Source of the DNA: Sediminibacterium sp. TEGAF015
GTDB lineage: Bacteria > Bacteroidota > Bacteroidia > Chitinophagales > Chitinophagaceae
Assembly (NCBI RefSeq): GCF_025997995.1
Contig: NZ_AP026683.1
Location: forward strand, 434,501-498,500
DNA length: 64,000 bases
Direction of reading: 5' to 3'
The position numbers and the translations under genes are program-made. Every line of letters starts with the position of its first letter. The stretch's first letter is position 1. Below the pieces are notes generated by a model that was not told the DNA's origin, made no database searches, and saw only the letters and a program-made list of their open reading frames with translations. Below are positions 53,982 to 62,894 of this stretch, piece after piece.

Positions 53982-54458
53982 GAGCCTAGTTTTTAATGAA
54001 TAATTTTAAAATGCCGTGCTTGAATCATAAGCAGTTAGGGGGATACGGATAGCTCAAGTATACGCGCATTTGTGGTAAAATTAGCTAATATGTTCTCTTT
54101 ATTGTAAGCTATTCCGCATTTGATATCAATTTTTAGGGGTTTCCAAAATTGGGAATCATGTTTTCTTATTGCAACAAATTTTTCAAAGCAGATTTTTTTA
54201 TAATAAATACCAAAGACTTGGTAGCTTTTTGCGAATTTTTAGCATATAAATAACTAAAATTCAATATTTTATGAAAAACAGTGTTAAAATCAGACAATCC
54301 GTTTTAACAAATGAAGGCCAAACTTTGACTTAAATACCCCAGATTCTGCGCCTTTTAAAATGTGGATAACTTTTTTAATTTTCTTTTAATCAGCATCTTT
54401 TGTCAAAGTTTAGTCATCAATTGTGATTTTTATGCAGATTTGGATTTAGCCCATAGAT
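53982..54458. other. A+T-rich divergent intergenic region
   Basis: 477 bases between the T9SS protein and the TonB receptor, both reading outwards. No convincing open frame or RNA gene is seen. An 8-bp inverted repeat, TGTTAAAA (54282-54289) and TTTTAACA (54302-54309), lies near its middle. TAGATTTG at 54454-54461, a -7-like box, overlaps the receptor's first possible start and is therefore doubtful. No cobalamin riboswitch-like core was recognised. Confidence 0.5.
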
Positions 54459-56408
54459 TTGCCATCCAAAACAAACCCCTTGAGAAAAATAACATTCTTT
54501 GCCATAGCGACTACAATTTTTAGTCAGACTACTGCACAACAAGCGGTAATGTCTTCAAAGCAAACCTCAACCCCTTTAGATCCCATTACAGTTACTAGTT
54601 CGTCAATTGAAACGAGGGCTTCCAAAACTGGAAGAAATATTACGGTAATTACTGCAAAAGATATTGCGCAACTTCCAGTAAGAACTCCCGACGAGCTTTT
54701 GCGCTTTTTACCAGGGATTGATGTACAAACTAGAGGTGCACTAGGAGCACAAAGTGATATTAGTATGCGTGGAGGTACTTTTCAACAAGTATTGGTTATT
54801 CTAGATGGTCTAAGATTAAACGATCCCAACACTGGACATTTTAGTGGATATATACCGGTTGTTTTAGATGAGATTGAGAGAATTGAAATTTTAAAAGGGG
54901 CATCTTCCGGAATTTTTGGTTCTGATGCCGTTGGGGGAGTAATCTATATCACAACTAAAAGTTTTGCAAAACAGAAAGTTGAAGGCAAGAGGGGGATTAT
55001 ACAAGCAGCTGGCGGAGATTTCGGATTATTGAGTAGTTCTGGATATTACAGCGTTTCTAATCCCACCCATCACTTACAAATTTCTGCTTTGAGGAATCGT
55101 GCCGATGGACCAAAGCAAAGAGGTATCAACGGATATATGCAAGAAGATGCGTTTTCATTTGCTTTGAGTAAGCAGAAAAATAACTGGCAAACTTCTTTTA
55201 GATCGGCGTACAATGAAAGAGAATTTGCGGCACAAAATTTTTATACTTCATTTGTTTCGGATACTGCAGTTGAAAAAGTAAAAATTTTCTGGAATCAATT
55301 CAATGCGAATTATCAGAAGAATAAAGATCAACTGGCCATTTATGCAGGGTTTAAAAATACAGAAGACAATTATCGTTTTAGTTCGGTTTCTTCTGCGAAC
55401 TCTAGCTTTTCTAATCTCTTTCAATTTAACTCGGTTTATACCAGAATGGCAACAGAGCAAACCAAATTCTCTTTGGGGGCTCAATACATTGGAAGGAATA
55501 TTCGTTCCAACGATAGAGGCAGACATACTGTAAATCAGTTCGCTGTTTATGGTATAGTCCAACATGCTTTTACAAGCCGTTTCAATACGAATGCATCTTT
55601 GCGAACTGAACATACAGAGAATGCAGGTTGGATGCTGGTGCCACAAGTAAATCTTTCTTACCAATTGAATCAATTACAATTCAGAGCCAGTGCTGGTTAT
55701 GCATATCGTAATGCAGACTTTACTGAACTATATAATAACTATAATAGAACCGGGGTAAGAAGCGGATCAATTGGGAATCCCAATTTGTCTGCAGAAAGAA
55801 GTATGAATTACGAATTGGGAATCGATTGGCAGCCGAATTCATTTGGTAAGTGGTCATTCAGTTTATTTAGTAGAGATAGTAGAGACTTGATTGACTGGTC
55901 CCTTACTGCTTATGCAGACATGCCGCGAAAAGAAAACCTAGTGGTGAATGGAAATTATTTCCTTGCGAAAAATCAGAATCGTATTACCGTTTCGGGATTG
56001 GAACTGGATTATATGCTGGAGAAAAAATTGAACGAACAAAATGCTATTCGATTAAAAGCAGGATTAATTTGGTTGAATACAGAAAGTAAGCAAGGGCCAT
56101 TGAGTTTTTATCTTTCCTCTGCACCTAAATTTCTTGCCAATTTTTCCACTGGTATCAAAGTCAAAAATTTAGATATAAGCTTTACAGGGTTGTATAAAAG
56201 CAGGGCTACTCAAAACGGCAATGCACTGCTAGTACCATTGAGTAGCGAATATTTTGTAATGAATTCCAAAGTCAATTTGTATTTCAATAAAGTAAAGCAT
56301 GTTTTGTTTTTACAAGCAGACAATCTATTGAATCAATCTATCAATGATTTTGTAGGAACACCTTTGCCAGGCAGATGGTTGCAAGGAGGATTTAGATTTA
56401 TTTTCTAA
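54459..56408 (+). CDS. TonB-dependent outer-membrane receptor (BtuB-like size)
   Basis: 649 residues. Signal peptide ending FSQTTAQ, then the plug domain (ITVTSSSIETRASKTG, RTPDELLRFLPGIDVQ, VLVILDGLRLNDPNTG, IERIEILKGASSGIFGSDAVGGVIYI). About 450 residues of alternating strands form the barrel, ending in ...GRWLQGGFRFIF with terminal aromatic residue. It imports a TonB-driven nutrient; size and plug resemble BtuB-type receptors, but the ligand is unknown. It has no ATG before the signal peptide: TTG at 54459 or 54480 must be used; the second gives a neater signal peptide. Confidence 0.9.
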   Translation: MPSKTNPLRKITFFAIATTIFSQTTAQQAVMSSKQTSTPLDPITVTSSSIETRASKTGRNITVITAKDIAQLPVRTPDELLRFLPGIDVQTRGALGAQSDISMRGGTFQQVLVILDGLRLNDPNTGHFSGYIPVVLDEIERIEILKGASSGIFGSDAVGGVIYITTKSFAKQKVEGKRGIIQAAGGDFGLLSSSGYYSVSNPTHHLQISALRNRADGPKQRGINGYMQEDAFSFALSKQKNNWQTSFRSAYNEREFAAQNFYTSFVSDTAVEKVKIFWNQFNANYQKNKDQLAIYAGFKNTEDNYRFSSVSSANSSFSNLFQFNSVYTRMATEQTKFSLGAQYIGRNIRSNDRGRHTVNQFAVYGIVQHAFTSRFNTNASLRTEHTENAGWMLVPQVNLSYQLNQLQFRASAGYAYRNADFTELYNNYNRTGVRSGSIGNPNLSAERSMNYELGIDWQPNSFGKWSFSLFSRDSRDLIDWSLTAYADMPRKENLVVNGNYFLAKNQNRITVSGLELDYMLEKKLNEQNAIRLKAGLIWLNTESKQGPLSFYLSSAPKFLANFSTGIKVKNLDISFTGLYKSRATQNGNALLVPLSSEYFVMNSKVNLYFNKVKHVLFLQADNLLNQSINDFVGTPLPGRWLQGGFRFIF

Positions 56409-56421
56409 ATATACTACTCGC

Positions 56422-57681
56422 TTACGCAGCCATTTCTTTCAATGCTGTTACAAAATTATCTAGTTCTTTTAGCGTTGTAAAAACATTGGGTGTAATGCGA
56501 CAACCATGTACACCAGCTCCATCAATGGCTACGGTATAAATTTTATATTTGTTCAGCAGGGTAGTTGCCATATCAGCGGGTTTCATTTCTTTGATTCCCA
56601 CGTTGGCTATTGCGCAGGAGCGTTGATTATCTATTGGTGTATTCAAAATAATATTTGGTATATCGGCAACTTGTTTTGTCCAATATTGTTGGAGAAAACG
56701 CAAACGTTTTTCTTTATTATCGGCACCTATTTGAAAATGAAAGTCTATAGCAAATTGAAGTGCTAAATACGTATGAACCGGATTGGTGCCAAAATGATTC
56801 AAGCGATTCATTCCTTTTATTGTTTCATTCTCCCCCAATAATGGCCAAATTTTTTCTTGGTGTTTTTTCTTAATATACAATAAGCCAACACCCAACGGCA
56901 CTGCCAGCCATTTATGCAAACTTGCACCATAATAGTCGCAGTTTAAATCTGGAATTTTAAATTGAATATGAGCAATGGCATGTGCTCCATCTACCATTAC
57001 TTCAACCCCATATTTATGTGCCATATCGCAGATTTTTTTTACGGGCATTATTTGACCCGTAATATTGATCATATGACAGATCATAATCAACTTGGTTTTT
57101 GGCGTAATGGCTCTCTCATATAAGGAAACGATTTCCTCATCTGAAGCTGGGTGATTCGGTATGGAAAGAATGGTATTCTTAATGCCATATCGTTTTGCAA
57201 CTTGTTTAAACATATCAATCATTGCGCCATAGTCCTGTTCTGCAAAAATGGCTTCATCCTCTTTTTGCCAGGGATAACCACTAATAATTAAATCAAGAGA
57301 CTCAGTTGTATTTCTTGTTAATACAATTTCTTCAGGATCAGAACCGGTAAACGCTGCAATCGCTTTGTTTTTCTCGGCTCTCTCAGCAAATTGTTTGGTT
57401 CTCATGTAAAAAGAAGCATGATAGTTTACTTCTTTAATGACTGATAGGTATTTATCCAATGTAGGTTCGGGAAGTAAATTATAATAACCACTTTCCAGAT
57501 TGATATAGTCAGGTTTTATTTTATATAATCGTCTAATGCCAGCCCAAAAGTTTTCGTCCTCTGCCAATGGTATTGTATTATTTTTTATAGGCAAGATTAT
57601 TTCTGAAGACATGGCTTTACTGATTTCGGGTATAGCTAGTCCAGATAATGCAAAACTTTTTATAAATGATCTTTTATTCAT
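56422..57681 (-). CDS. Exported class V aminotransferase-fold PLP enzyme
   Basis: 419 residues. A basic, hydrophobic N-terminus (NKRSFIKSFALSGLAIPE) resembles a signal of the Tat-associated type but lacks a full RR motif. The body is a class V aminotransferase fold similar to isopenicillin-N epimerase/cysteine desulfurase-like proteins: TRNTTESLDLIISG, VMVDGAHAIAHIQF (PLP-ring Asp), and the Schiff-base Lys in GASLHKWLAVPLG. The reaction is not predictable. It is convergent with the TonB receptor (13-base gap) and divergent from the GH3 gene, where it might share function. Confidence 0.88.
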   Translation of the reverse strand: MNKRSFIKSFALSGLAIPEISKAMSSEIILPIKNNTIPLAEDENFWAGIRRLYKIKPDYINLESGYYNLLPEPTLDKYLSVIKEVNYHASFYMRTKQFAERAEKNKAIAAFTGSDPEEIVLTRNTTESLDLIISGYPWQKEDEAIFAEQDYGAMIDMFKQVAKRYGIKNTILSIPNHPASDEEIVSLYERAITPKTKLIMICHMINITGQIMPVKKICDMAHKYGVEVMVDGAHAIAHIQFKIPDLNCDYYGASLHKWLAVPLGVGLLYIKKKHQEKIWPLLGENETIKGMNRLNHFGTNPVHTYLALQFAIDFHFQIGADNKEKRLRFLQQYWTKQVADIPNIILNTPIDNQRSCAIANVGIKEMKPADMATTLLNKYKIYTVAIDGAGVHGCRITPNVFTTLKELDNFVTALKEMAA

Positions 57682-57751
57682 GCTGCAATCTTGTTTTCTA
57701 AAGTTAATAATAATCAGGCTTTAGCAAGGTTGTTTTTCTTAATTTCATTCC

Positions 57752-60442
57752 ATGGGTAAACAGCTATTTTGTGTAATGCTGATAGTAGCGTTAGTTTCAA
57801 CTGCATGGTCTCAGGGGAGTGCACCTTTGTATAAAAATCCACGCTATGCTATTGCTGAAAGGGTGGAAGATCTTCTTCAAAGAATGACACCTGTAGAAAA
57901 GTTTTGGCAGTTATTCATGATTCCTGGTGATTTAGGCGATCAGCCTGATTTATACAAGGATGGACTCTTTGGTTTTCAAGTAAGTGCAGCTACAGCAGGA
58001 AATACCGCAGGCAATCAAATGCTTAACTATAACACTAAAGAAGACGCCCTTTCATTGGCGAAAAAAATAAATCAGATTCAATCTTATTTTATTCATCAAA
58101 CCCGTTTGGGTATTCCTATCATTCCATTTGATGAAGCTTTGCATGGGCTGGTTCGTAATGGGGCAACAGCTTTTCCTCAGTCCATTGCATTGGCAGCCAG
58201 TTTTGATACCAGTTTAATGGGAGCTATTTCTCGTGCCATTGCCATTGAGTCTAGAGCAAGGGGGATAAGGGATATACTTTCACCCGTACTGAATATTGCA
58301 ACGGATGTAAGATGGGGCAGAACAGAAGAAACCTATGGCGAAGACCCCTTATTGGTATCTTATATGGCAGGAACCTATATTCGTAATTTGGAAGGTAATG
58401 GCATTGTTACTAATCCCAAACATTTTATTGCAAATGTAGGAGAGGGAGGCAGAGACAGCTATCCAATTCATGCCAGTGAACTTTTATTAAATGAATTGCA
58501 TTTGCCTCCGTTTAAATATGCTATTGAACAAGCCGGAGCTAGATCTATCATGACGTCCTATAATTCGCTAAACGGAGTGCCTGCTACCGCTAATGAGTGG
58601 CTGTTGAATAAGAAACTAAAAAAGGATTGGGTCTTTAGAGGTTTTGTGATTTCTGATGCCGGAGCGGTAGGTGGTTCTACGGTTTTGCATCATACAACTG
58701 CTGATTATCCTGCATCTGCTGCTGATGCTATCAATAATGGACTCGATGTGATTTTTCAAACACAGTACAAGCACCATGAATTGTTTATGCCTCCTTTTTT
58801 AGATGGGAGGATTCCAATAGAAAGAATAAATGATGCGGTAAGAAGAGTATTGCGTATAAAGTTTGAACTGGGGCTTTTTGATCAACCTTTTGTGGATGAA
58901 AAGGAAGCAGCTAAATGGATAAACAATTCTTCTCACAAAGCATTGGCAAAATCAGCTGCGGAAAAATCTTTTGTGTTGCTTAAAAATCAGAACCAGATTT
59001 TACCCATACAATCTTCAGTTAAAAAAATTGCAGTAATTGGTGAGGATGCCATAAGGGGTAGACTGGGAGGTTACAGCGGTCCAGGCAATGGTATAGTTTC
59101 CATTTTTGATGGGATAAAAGCTGCTGCAGGGAGTAACAAACAAGTGTTTTATTCCAAAGGGGCTACTGTTCAATCCGATAATTTTTCAATTATCCCGGAA
59201 GAAAATTTACGTACCGATGCATCTGGCAAAACTAAGGGGCTAACTGCCAGTTATTTCAATACGCTGGAGCCAGGGGGGCTTCCTTTAAAATCTGTTTTGT
59301 TACATGAACTGAAGGAGTCATATACATTTTTATCACCTGATAGTAGTCTGGATGTGAATCATTTTTCTGTTCGTTATACTGGTGTTCTTTTACCTGATAA
59401 AACAGCCAAATACCAGTTGGCATTAGAAGGGAACGATGGGTTCAGAATGTATATAGATGATCGGTTAGTGATTAATCAATGGAGTAAGGTTTCTTATAGA
59501 AGAGTGCCTGTTACAATAATGCTGGAGAAGGGAAAGCAATATGCCATTCGCATTGAATTTTATGAGTCAAAAGGAAATGCCAGCATAAAATTACTTTGGG
59601 ATAGAGGGATTACAGATAACCGTCAACAATTGATTACAGATGCAGTTGCTGTAGCCAAAAAATCGGATATGGCAATTATTGTAGCGGGTATTCATGAAGG
59701 AGAGTTTCAGGACAGATCTCGTCTTTCTCTTTCTGACTATCAGGAAAAATTGATTGAAGCAGTTACTGCCACCGGAAAACCTGTGGTAGTAATGTTGACA
59801 GGTGGAAGTGCTATTACAATGGAAAAATGGCTGGATAAAGTAAAGGGTGTAATGATGCTTTGGTATCCGGGCGAAGAAGGAGGAAATGCAGTAGCAGATA
59901 TTTTATTTGGGAAAAAAAATCCTGCAGGAAGATTACCTATTACTTTTCCAGTAAGTGAAGGGCAAGTGCCATTGGTTTATAATCATAAACCAACCGGTAG
60001 GGGGGATGATTATCATGATCTAAGTGGAGAGCCCTTATTTCCTTTTGGTTATGGATTAAGCTATACAGAATTTGCATATAGTAACCTTCGTTTTAGTTTG
60101 GATAGCCTTAATGAAACAGAGAGTATACAAGTGTTTGTAGATGTACAGAATACAGGAAAAGTGGCTGGAGAAGAAGTGGTTCAGTTGTATATTAACAATA
60201 TACTTTCTTCGGTTGCGACGCCAGTTTTGTCTTTAAAGCATTTCAAAAGAATACAACTCTTGCCGGGGGAAAAAAAGACAATTGATTTTGTAATGGACAG
60301 TACATTTTTTCAATTGATTAATAAAGAGGGAAAAACAGTTTTTGAACCAGGCTGGGTTAACATCATGATTGGAAAAAGTAGCAGAGAATTGGTACTCAAG
60401 AAGAAATTAAAACTTTGGAAAACAGAAAGCGGAACGCATTAA
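57752..60442 (+). CDS. Glycoside hydrolase family 3 enzyme with PA14 insert
   Basis: 896 residues with a signal peptide (about 1-20, ending AWSQ). GH3 N-terminal barrel: PFDEALHGL, DVRWGRTEETYGEDP, PKHF (223-225) and the nucleophile region VISDAGAV (Asp302; the more common form is SDW). The second GH3 domain is interrupted by a PA14 domain (about 496-635; GLTASYFN, ALEGNDGFRMYIDDRLVI). A C-terminal fibronectin-III-like domain follows. It is expected to remove terminal beta-linked sugars (for example beta-glucosidase or xylosidase). The stop overlaps the convergent histidine kinase stop by four bases. Confidence 0.95.
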   Translation: MGKQLFCVMLIVALVSTAWSQGSAPLYKNPRYAIAERVEDLLQRMTPVEKFWQLFMIPGDLGDQPDLYKDGLFGFQVSAATAGNTAGNQMLNYNTKEDALSLAKKINQIQSYFIHQTRLGIPIIPFDEALHGLVRNGATAFPQSIALAASFDTSLMGAISRAIAIESRARGIRDILSPVLNIATDVRWGRTEETYGEDPLLVSYMAGTYIRNLEGNGIVTNPKHFIANVGEGGRDSYPIHASELLLNELHLPPFKYAIEQAGARSIMTSYNSLNGVPATANEWLLNKKLKKDWVFRGFVISDAGAVGGSTVLHHTTADYPASAADAINNGLDVIFQTQYKHHELFMPPFLDGRIPIERINDAVRRVLRIKFELGLFDQPFVDEKEAAKWINNSSHKALAKSAAEKSFVLLKNQNQILPIQSSVKKIAVIGEDAIRGRLGGYSGPGNGIVSIFDGIKAAAGSNKQVFYSKGATVQSDNFSIIPEENLRTDASGKTKGLTASYFNTLEPGGLPLKSVLLHELKESYTFLSPDSSLDVNHFSVRYTGVLLPDKTAKYQLALEGNDGFRMYIDDRLVINQWSKVSYRRVPVTIMLEKGKQYAIRIEFYESKGNASIKLLWDRGITDNRQQLITDAVAVAKKSDMAIIVAGIHEGEFQDRSRLSLSDYQEKLIEAVTATGKPVVVMLTGGSAITMEKWLDKVKGVMMLWYPGEEGGNAVADILFGKKNPAGRLPITFPVSEGQVPLVYNHKPTGRGDDYHDLSGEPLFPFGYGLSYTEFAYSNLRFSLDSLNETESIQVFVDVQNTGKVAGEEVVQLYINNILSSVATPVLSLKHFKRIQLLPGEKKTIDFVMDSTFFQLINKEGKTVFEPGWVNIMIGKSSRELVLKKKLKLWKTESGTH

Positions 60443-62262
60443 TTATGTTTTGTGCACGGAAACTCTATAGTTATTGTAGTCCCTACATTTTCTTCACTTT
60501 CAAGTGATATTTTCCCGTTTTGCATGTCTACAAAGTTTTTGACCAATACCAATCCCAGCCCGTTTCCTTTGATATTTTTAGTGTTGGATCCTCTAAAATA
60601 GGAACTGAATAGTTTCACTTTTTCCTGACTAGGGATGCCAATTCCATAGTCCTTTACAATAATGCTAGTGCTGTCTATTTCAAACTTAACCATGATTTCA
60701 GGTGCCTTTCTATCTTTTGAATATTTAATTGCATTAGCAATAATATTGTCAAGAATATGCATCATGAGTATTTCGTCGAGCAACATGTTACAGGGTTCAC
60801 CTGTAACAGTTAAATCAATCTGGCGCTCGTCTTTATTCATTAATGCTATTCTGTTGATAGAATTTTGTATGATTGGAATAATAGAAATGTCTTTTTTGTT
60901 GACAGTGATTTTACCCGATTCCATTCTTCCAACAGTAAGGAACTCTGTAATTACATAAGTAAGCCTGTCTATTTCTTTATCCATTACCTGTAATCGTTTG
61001 GTAAGTTCTTCAGGTAGTTCAATTTTTAATTTTTTCAAATAAATATCCAGTATTTCCATACTGGTTCTGAATATGGTTAATGGTGTTCTGAATTCATGAG
61101 ATACATTAGTAACAAATTCAGACTTAATTCTATTCAGTTCAATTTCCTTTTCCAACGCTTTGTTAGCAGATATGTCAATTGCGGTTACAGAAATATGCGT
61201 GGGTACATTTTGTTCGTTTCTATGCAATAAAACGACCTGCCATACGGTAACTTCTTTGTTTTTTAAATTGACATAGGTATTAGAGCCAATCCAACTGCCT
61301 TCTTTTAGCAAAATATTTAATAACTCTTCTAAAGTAAAAGCAGCATCTAGAATTTTAAAATTTCTTAAATCAATTTGGCTGGTATCAGTAGATTCATCCA
61401 AGCCAATCTTTCTTAACAGCGCTTTATTGGCATATGTGAATTTGAAATTTAAATCAAATGTGGCAAAGAAAGCAGGTGTGTTATCTAATATATCTAGTAA
61501 TTCTTCCTGTTTCTGAACCAAGGATTTTCTCTCTTTTGTGATATCGCTGAAGGTGCAAATGACATGGTCAAAGTTTCCAGATAAATCAAATTGTGGCTCT
61601 GCATTCACTAAGAGCCACACCCTATCGTGCGTCATAGGCCTATATACCCCCATCACCACATCTCTTACCGGTTTTTGTGTAGCAATTGATACGGGAACGG
61701 GATGTTCATTGCCTGGGAAGGGGGAGCCATCACTGTGTATCACATTCCAATCTGGATCAAAAGAAGTTTTACCTAATAATTGGTCTTCAGTAAGGCCAAG
61801 CATTTCCAGTGCAGGCTGATTACATAGAGTAATTTCGGCATTTTGTTTTTGAATGATTATACCAATATTGATATTTTGTATTAGTGAACGATAATGTTTT
61901 TCATTGTTTTTGAGCTCAGAAATATTTCTTCCTATAGCAAAAGTGTCTTTGGTTTGCTCATCCCATATTAGACTCCAGGATAAATAAATTTCAATATTGT
62001 CTTTATTTAGGAATCTATTTTCAAAATTGTAAATTTTGCCCTTTTCCCTTACGGCTAAAAAAGCCTCTTTCGTTGCAACCTTGTCTTGTGTAACTACATT
62101 ATCTAAAATAGAAGTGCCTGTTATAGAATCTGCGGGATATCCCAATATCAATTCTGAAGATTTACTGCAGAAAAGAATTTTCCCGTCTAAATTGATGATT
62201 TGTATTAAATCGAGCGATAAATCAAGTACTCTAATGATATCTGGATTCTGAAATGTAGACAT
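60439..62262 (-). CDS. Cytoplasmic PAS-domain sensor histidine kinase
   Basis: 607 residues, no membrane helix or signal peptide. Three PAS domains (about 7-117, 122-245 and 252-370) are followed by a dimerisation box SEFVTNVSHEFRTPLTIF (His389) and the ATPase domain (N-box MMHILDNIIANAIKYSKD, G1 KDYGIGIPSQEK, G2 NGLGLVLVKNFVDMQNGKI). It should sense an intracellular or diffusible signal through PAS and phosphorylate a response regulator. No response regulator lies beside it in this window. The stop is shared with GH3 on the opposite strand. Confidence 0.93.
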   Translation of the reverse strand: MSTFQNPDIIRVLDLSLDLIQIINLDGKILFCSKSSELILGYPADSITGTSILDNVVTQDKVATKEAFLAVREKGKIYNFENRFLNKDNIEIYLSWSLIWDEQTKDTFAIGRNISELKNNEKHYRSLIQNINIGIIIQKQNAEITLCNQPALEMLGLTEDQLLGKTSFDPDWNVIHSDGSPFPGNEHPVPVSIATQKPVRDVVMGVYRPMTHDRVWLLVNAEPQFDLSGNFDHVICTFSDITKERKSLVQKQEELLDILDNTPAFFATFDLNFKFTYANKALLRKIGLDESTDTSQIDLRNFKILDAAFTLEELLNILLKEGSWIGSNTYVNLKNKEVTVWQVVLLHRNEQNVPTHISVTAIDISANKALEKEIELNRIKSEFVTNVSHEFRTPLTIFRTSMEILDIYLKKLKIELPEELTKRLQVMDKEIDRLTYVITEFLTVGRMESGKITVNKKDISIIPIIQNSINRIALMNKDERQIDLTVTGEPCNMLLDEILMMHILDNIIANAIKYSKDRKAPEIMVKFEIDSTSIIVKDYGIGIPSQEKVKLFSSYFRGSNTKNIKGNGLGLVLVKNFVDMQNGKISLESEENVGTTITIEFPCTKHN

Positions 62263-62365
62263 ACTCTAAATTACTGAATAATGATATATTGGATTTTTTT
62301 TGAAGGTTTATTTATATGAAAAGATGTGTCTGTTATTTAGTAAATTACCGTCACAATTCCTGGTG

Positions 62366-62890
62366 ATGAGATTTTGCTTTTTATGCTTTTTTCTATTTTT
62401 CTATACGCTTTCCAATGCTCAGGAGAATTATCCGATTCCGGCGCCCACTGAAAATAGATTATTCATTATTCAGCACAGCAAGAATCATAATACATACGTG
62501 TACGATGCTAATTTTACCATTGACAAAATGTTAAATGAAAAAGATCCTGTGTTGGTTTACCGGGTTGTTTACACAGATGGAGGTATTATTAAGCCCCTGA
62601 CGGCTATTCAAAGAAAGCTGGCCTATGGCATTCATGCTAGTAAAATTGCTGACAAATTATATAAGCTCAAACTGGTTTCCTACGGCGGATTAAGTCTTTT
62701 GATGAAAATTGGACAGGATGGGAAAGCGTTTGTTGAAGCCCATATCCAGAATCAAACAATTATTATGACCAGGCTGTTCTTGAAAATGAAAGAGGGGAGA
62801 AGTGACTTCAATCCTAAACTTGAACAAGTTATTTTATATGGATTCGACGGTTCAGGTAATAGAACGCAATTAAAAATAATTCCAGAATAA
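62366..62890 (+). CDS. DUF4833 domain protein, exported
   Basis: About 174 residues from ATG 62366, which begins a signal peptide ending LSNAQ. The mature part matches DUF4833 (PF16117) by its pattern: IPAPTENRLFIIQHSKNHNTYVYDA, VLVYRVVYTDGGIIKPLTAIQRKLAYGI. No activity is known. An ATG at 62324 or a TTG at 62300 would give a longer N-terminus that contains extra residues before the signal, so 62366 is preferred. The next gene starts 4 bases after the stop, so the two are co-transcribed. Confidence 0.8.
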   Translation: MRFCFLCFFLFFYTLSNAQENYPIPAPTENRLFIIQHSKNHNTYVYDANFTIDKMLNEKDPVLVYRVVYTDGGIIKPLTAIQRKLAYGIHASKIADKLYKLKLVSYGGLSLLMKIGQDGKAFVEAHIQNQTIIMTRLFLKMKEGRSDFNPKLEQVILYGFDGSGNRTQLKIIPE

Positions 62891-62894
62891 TAGT

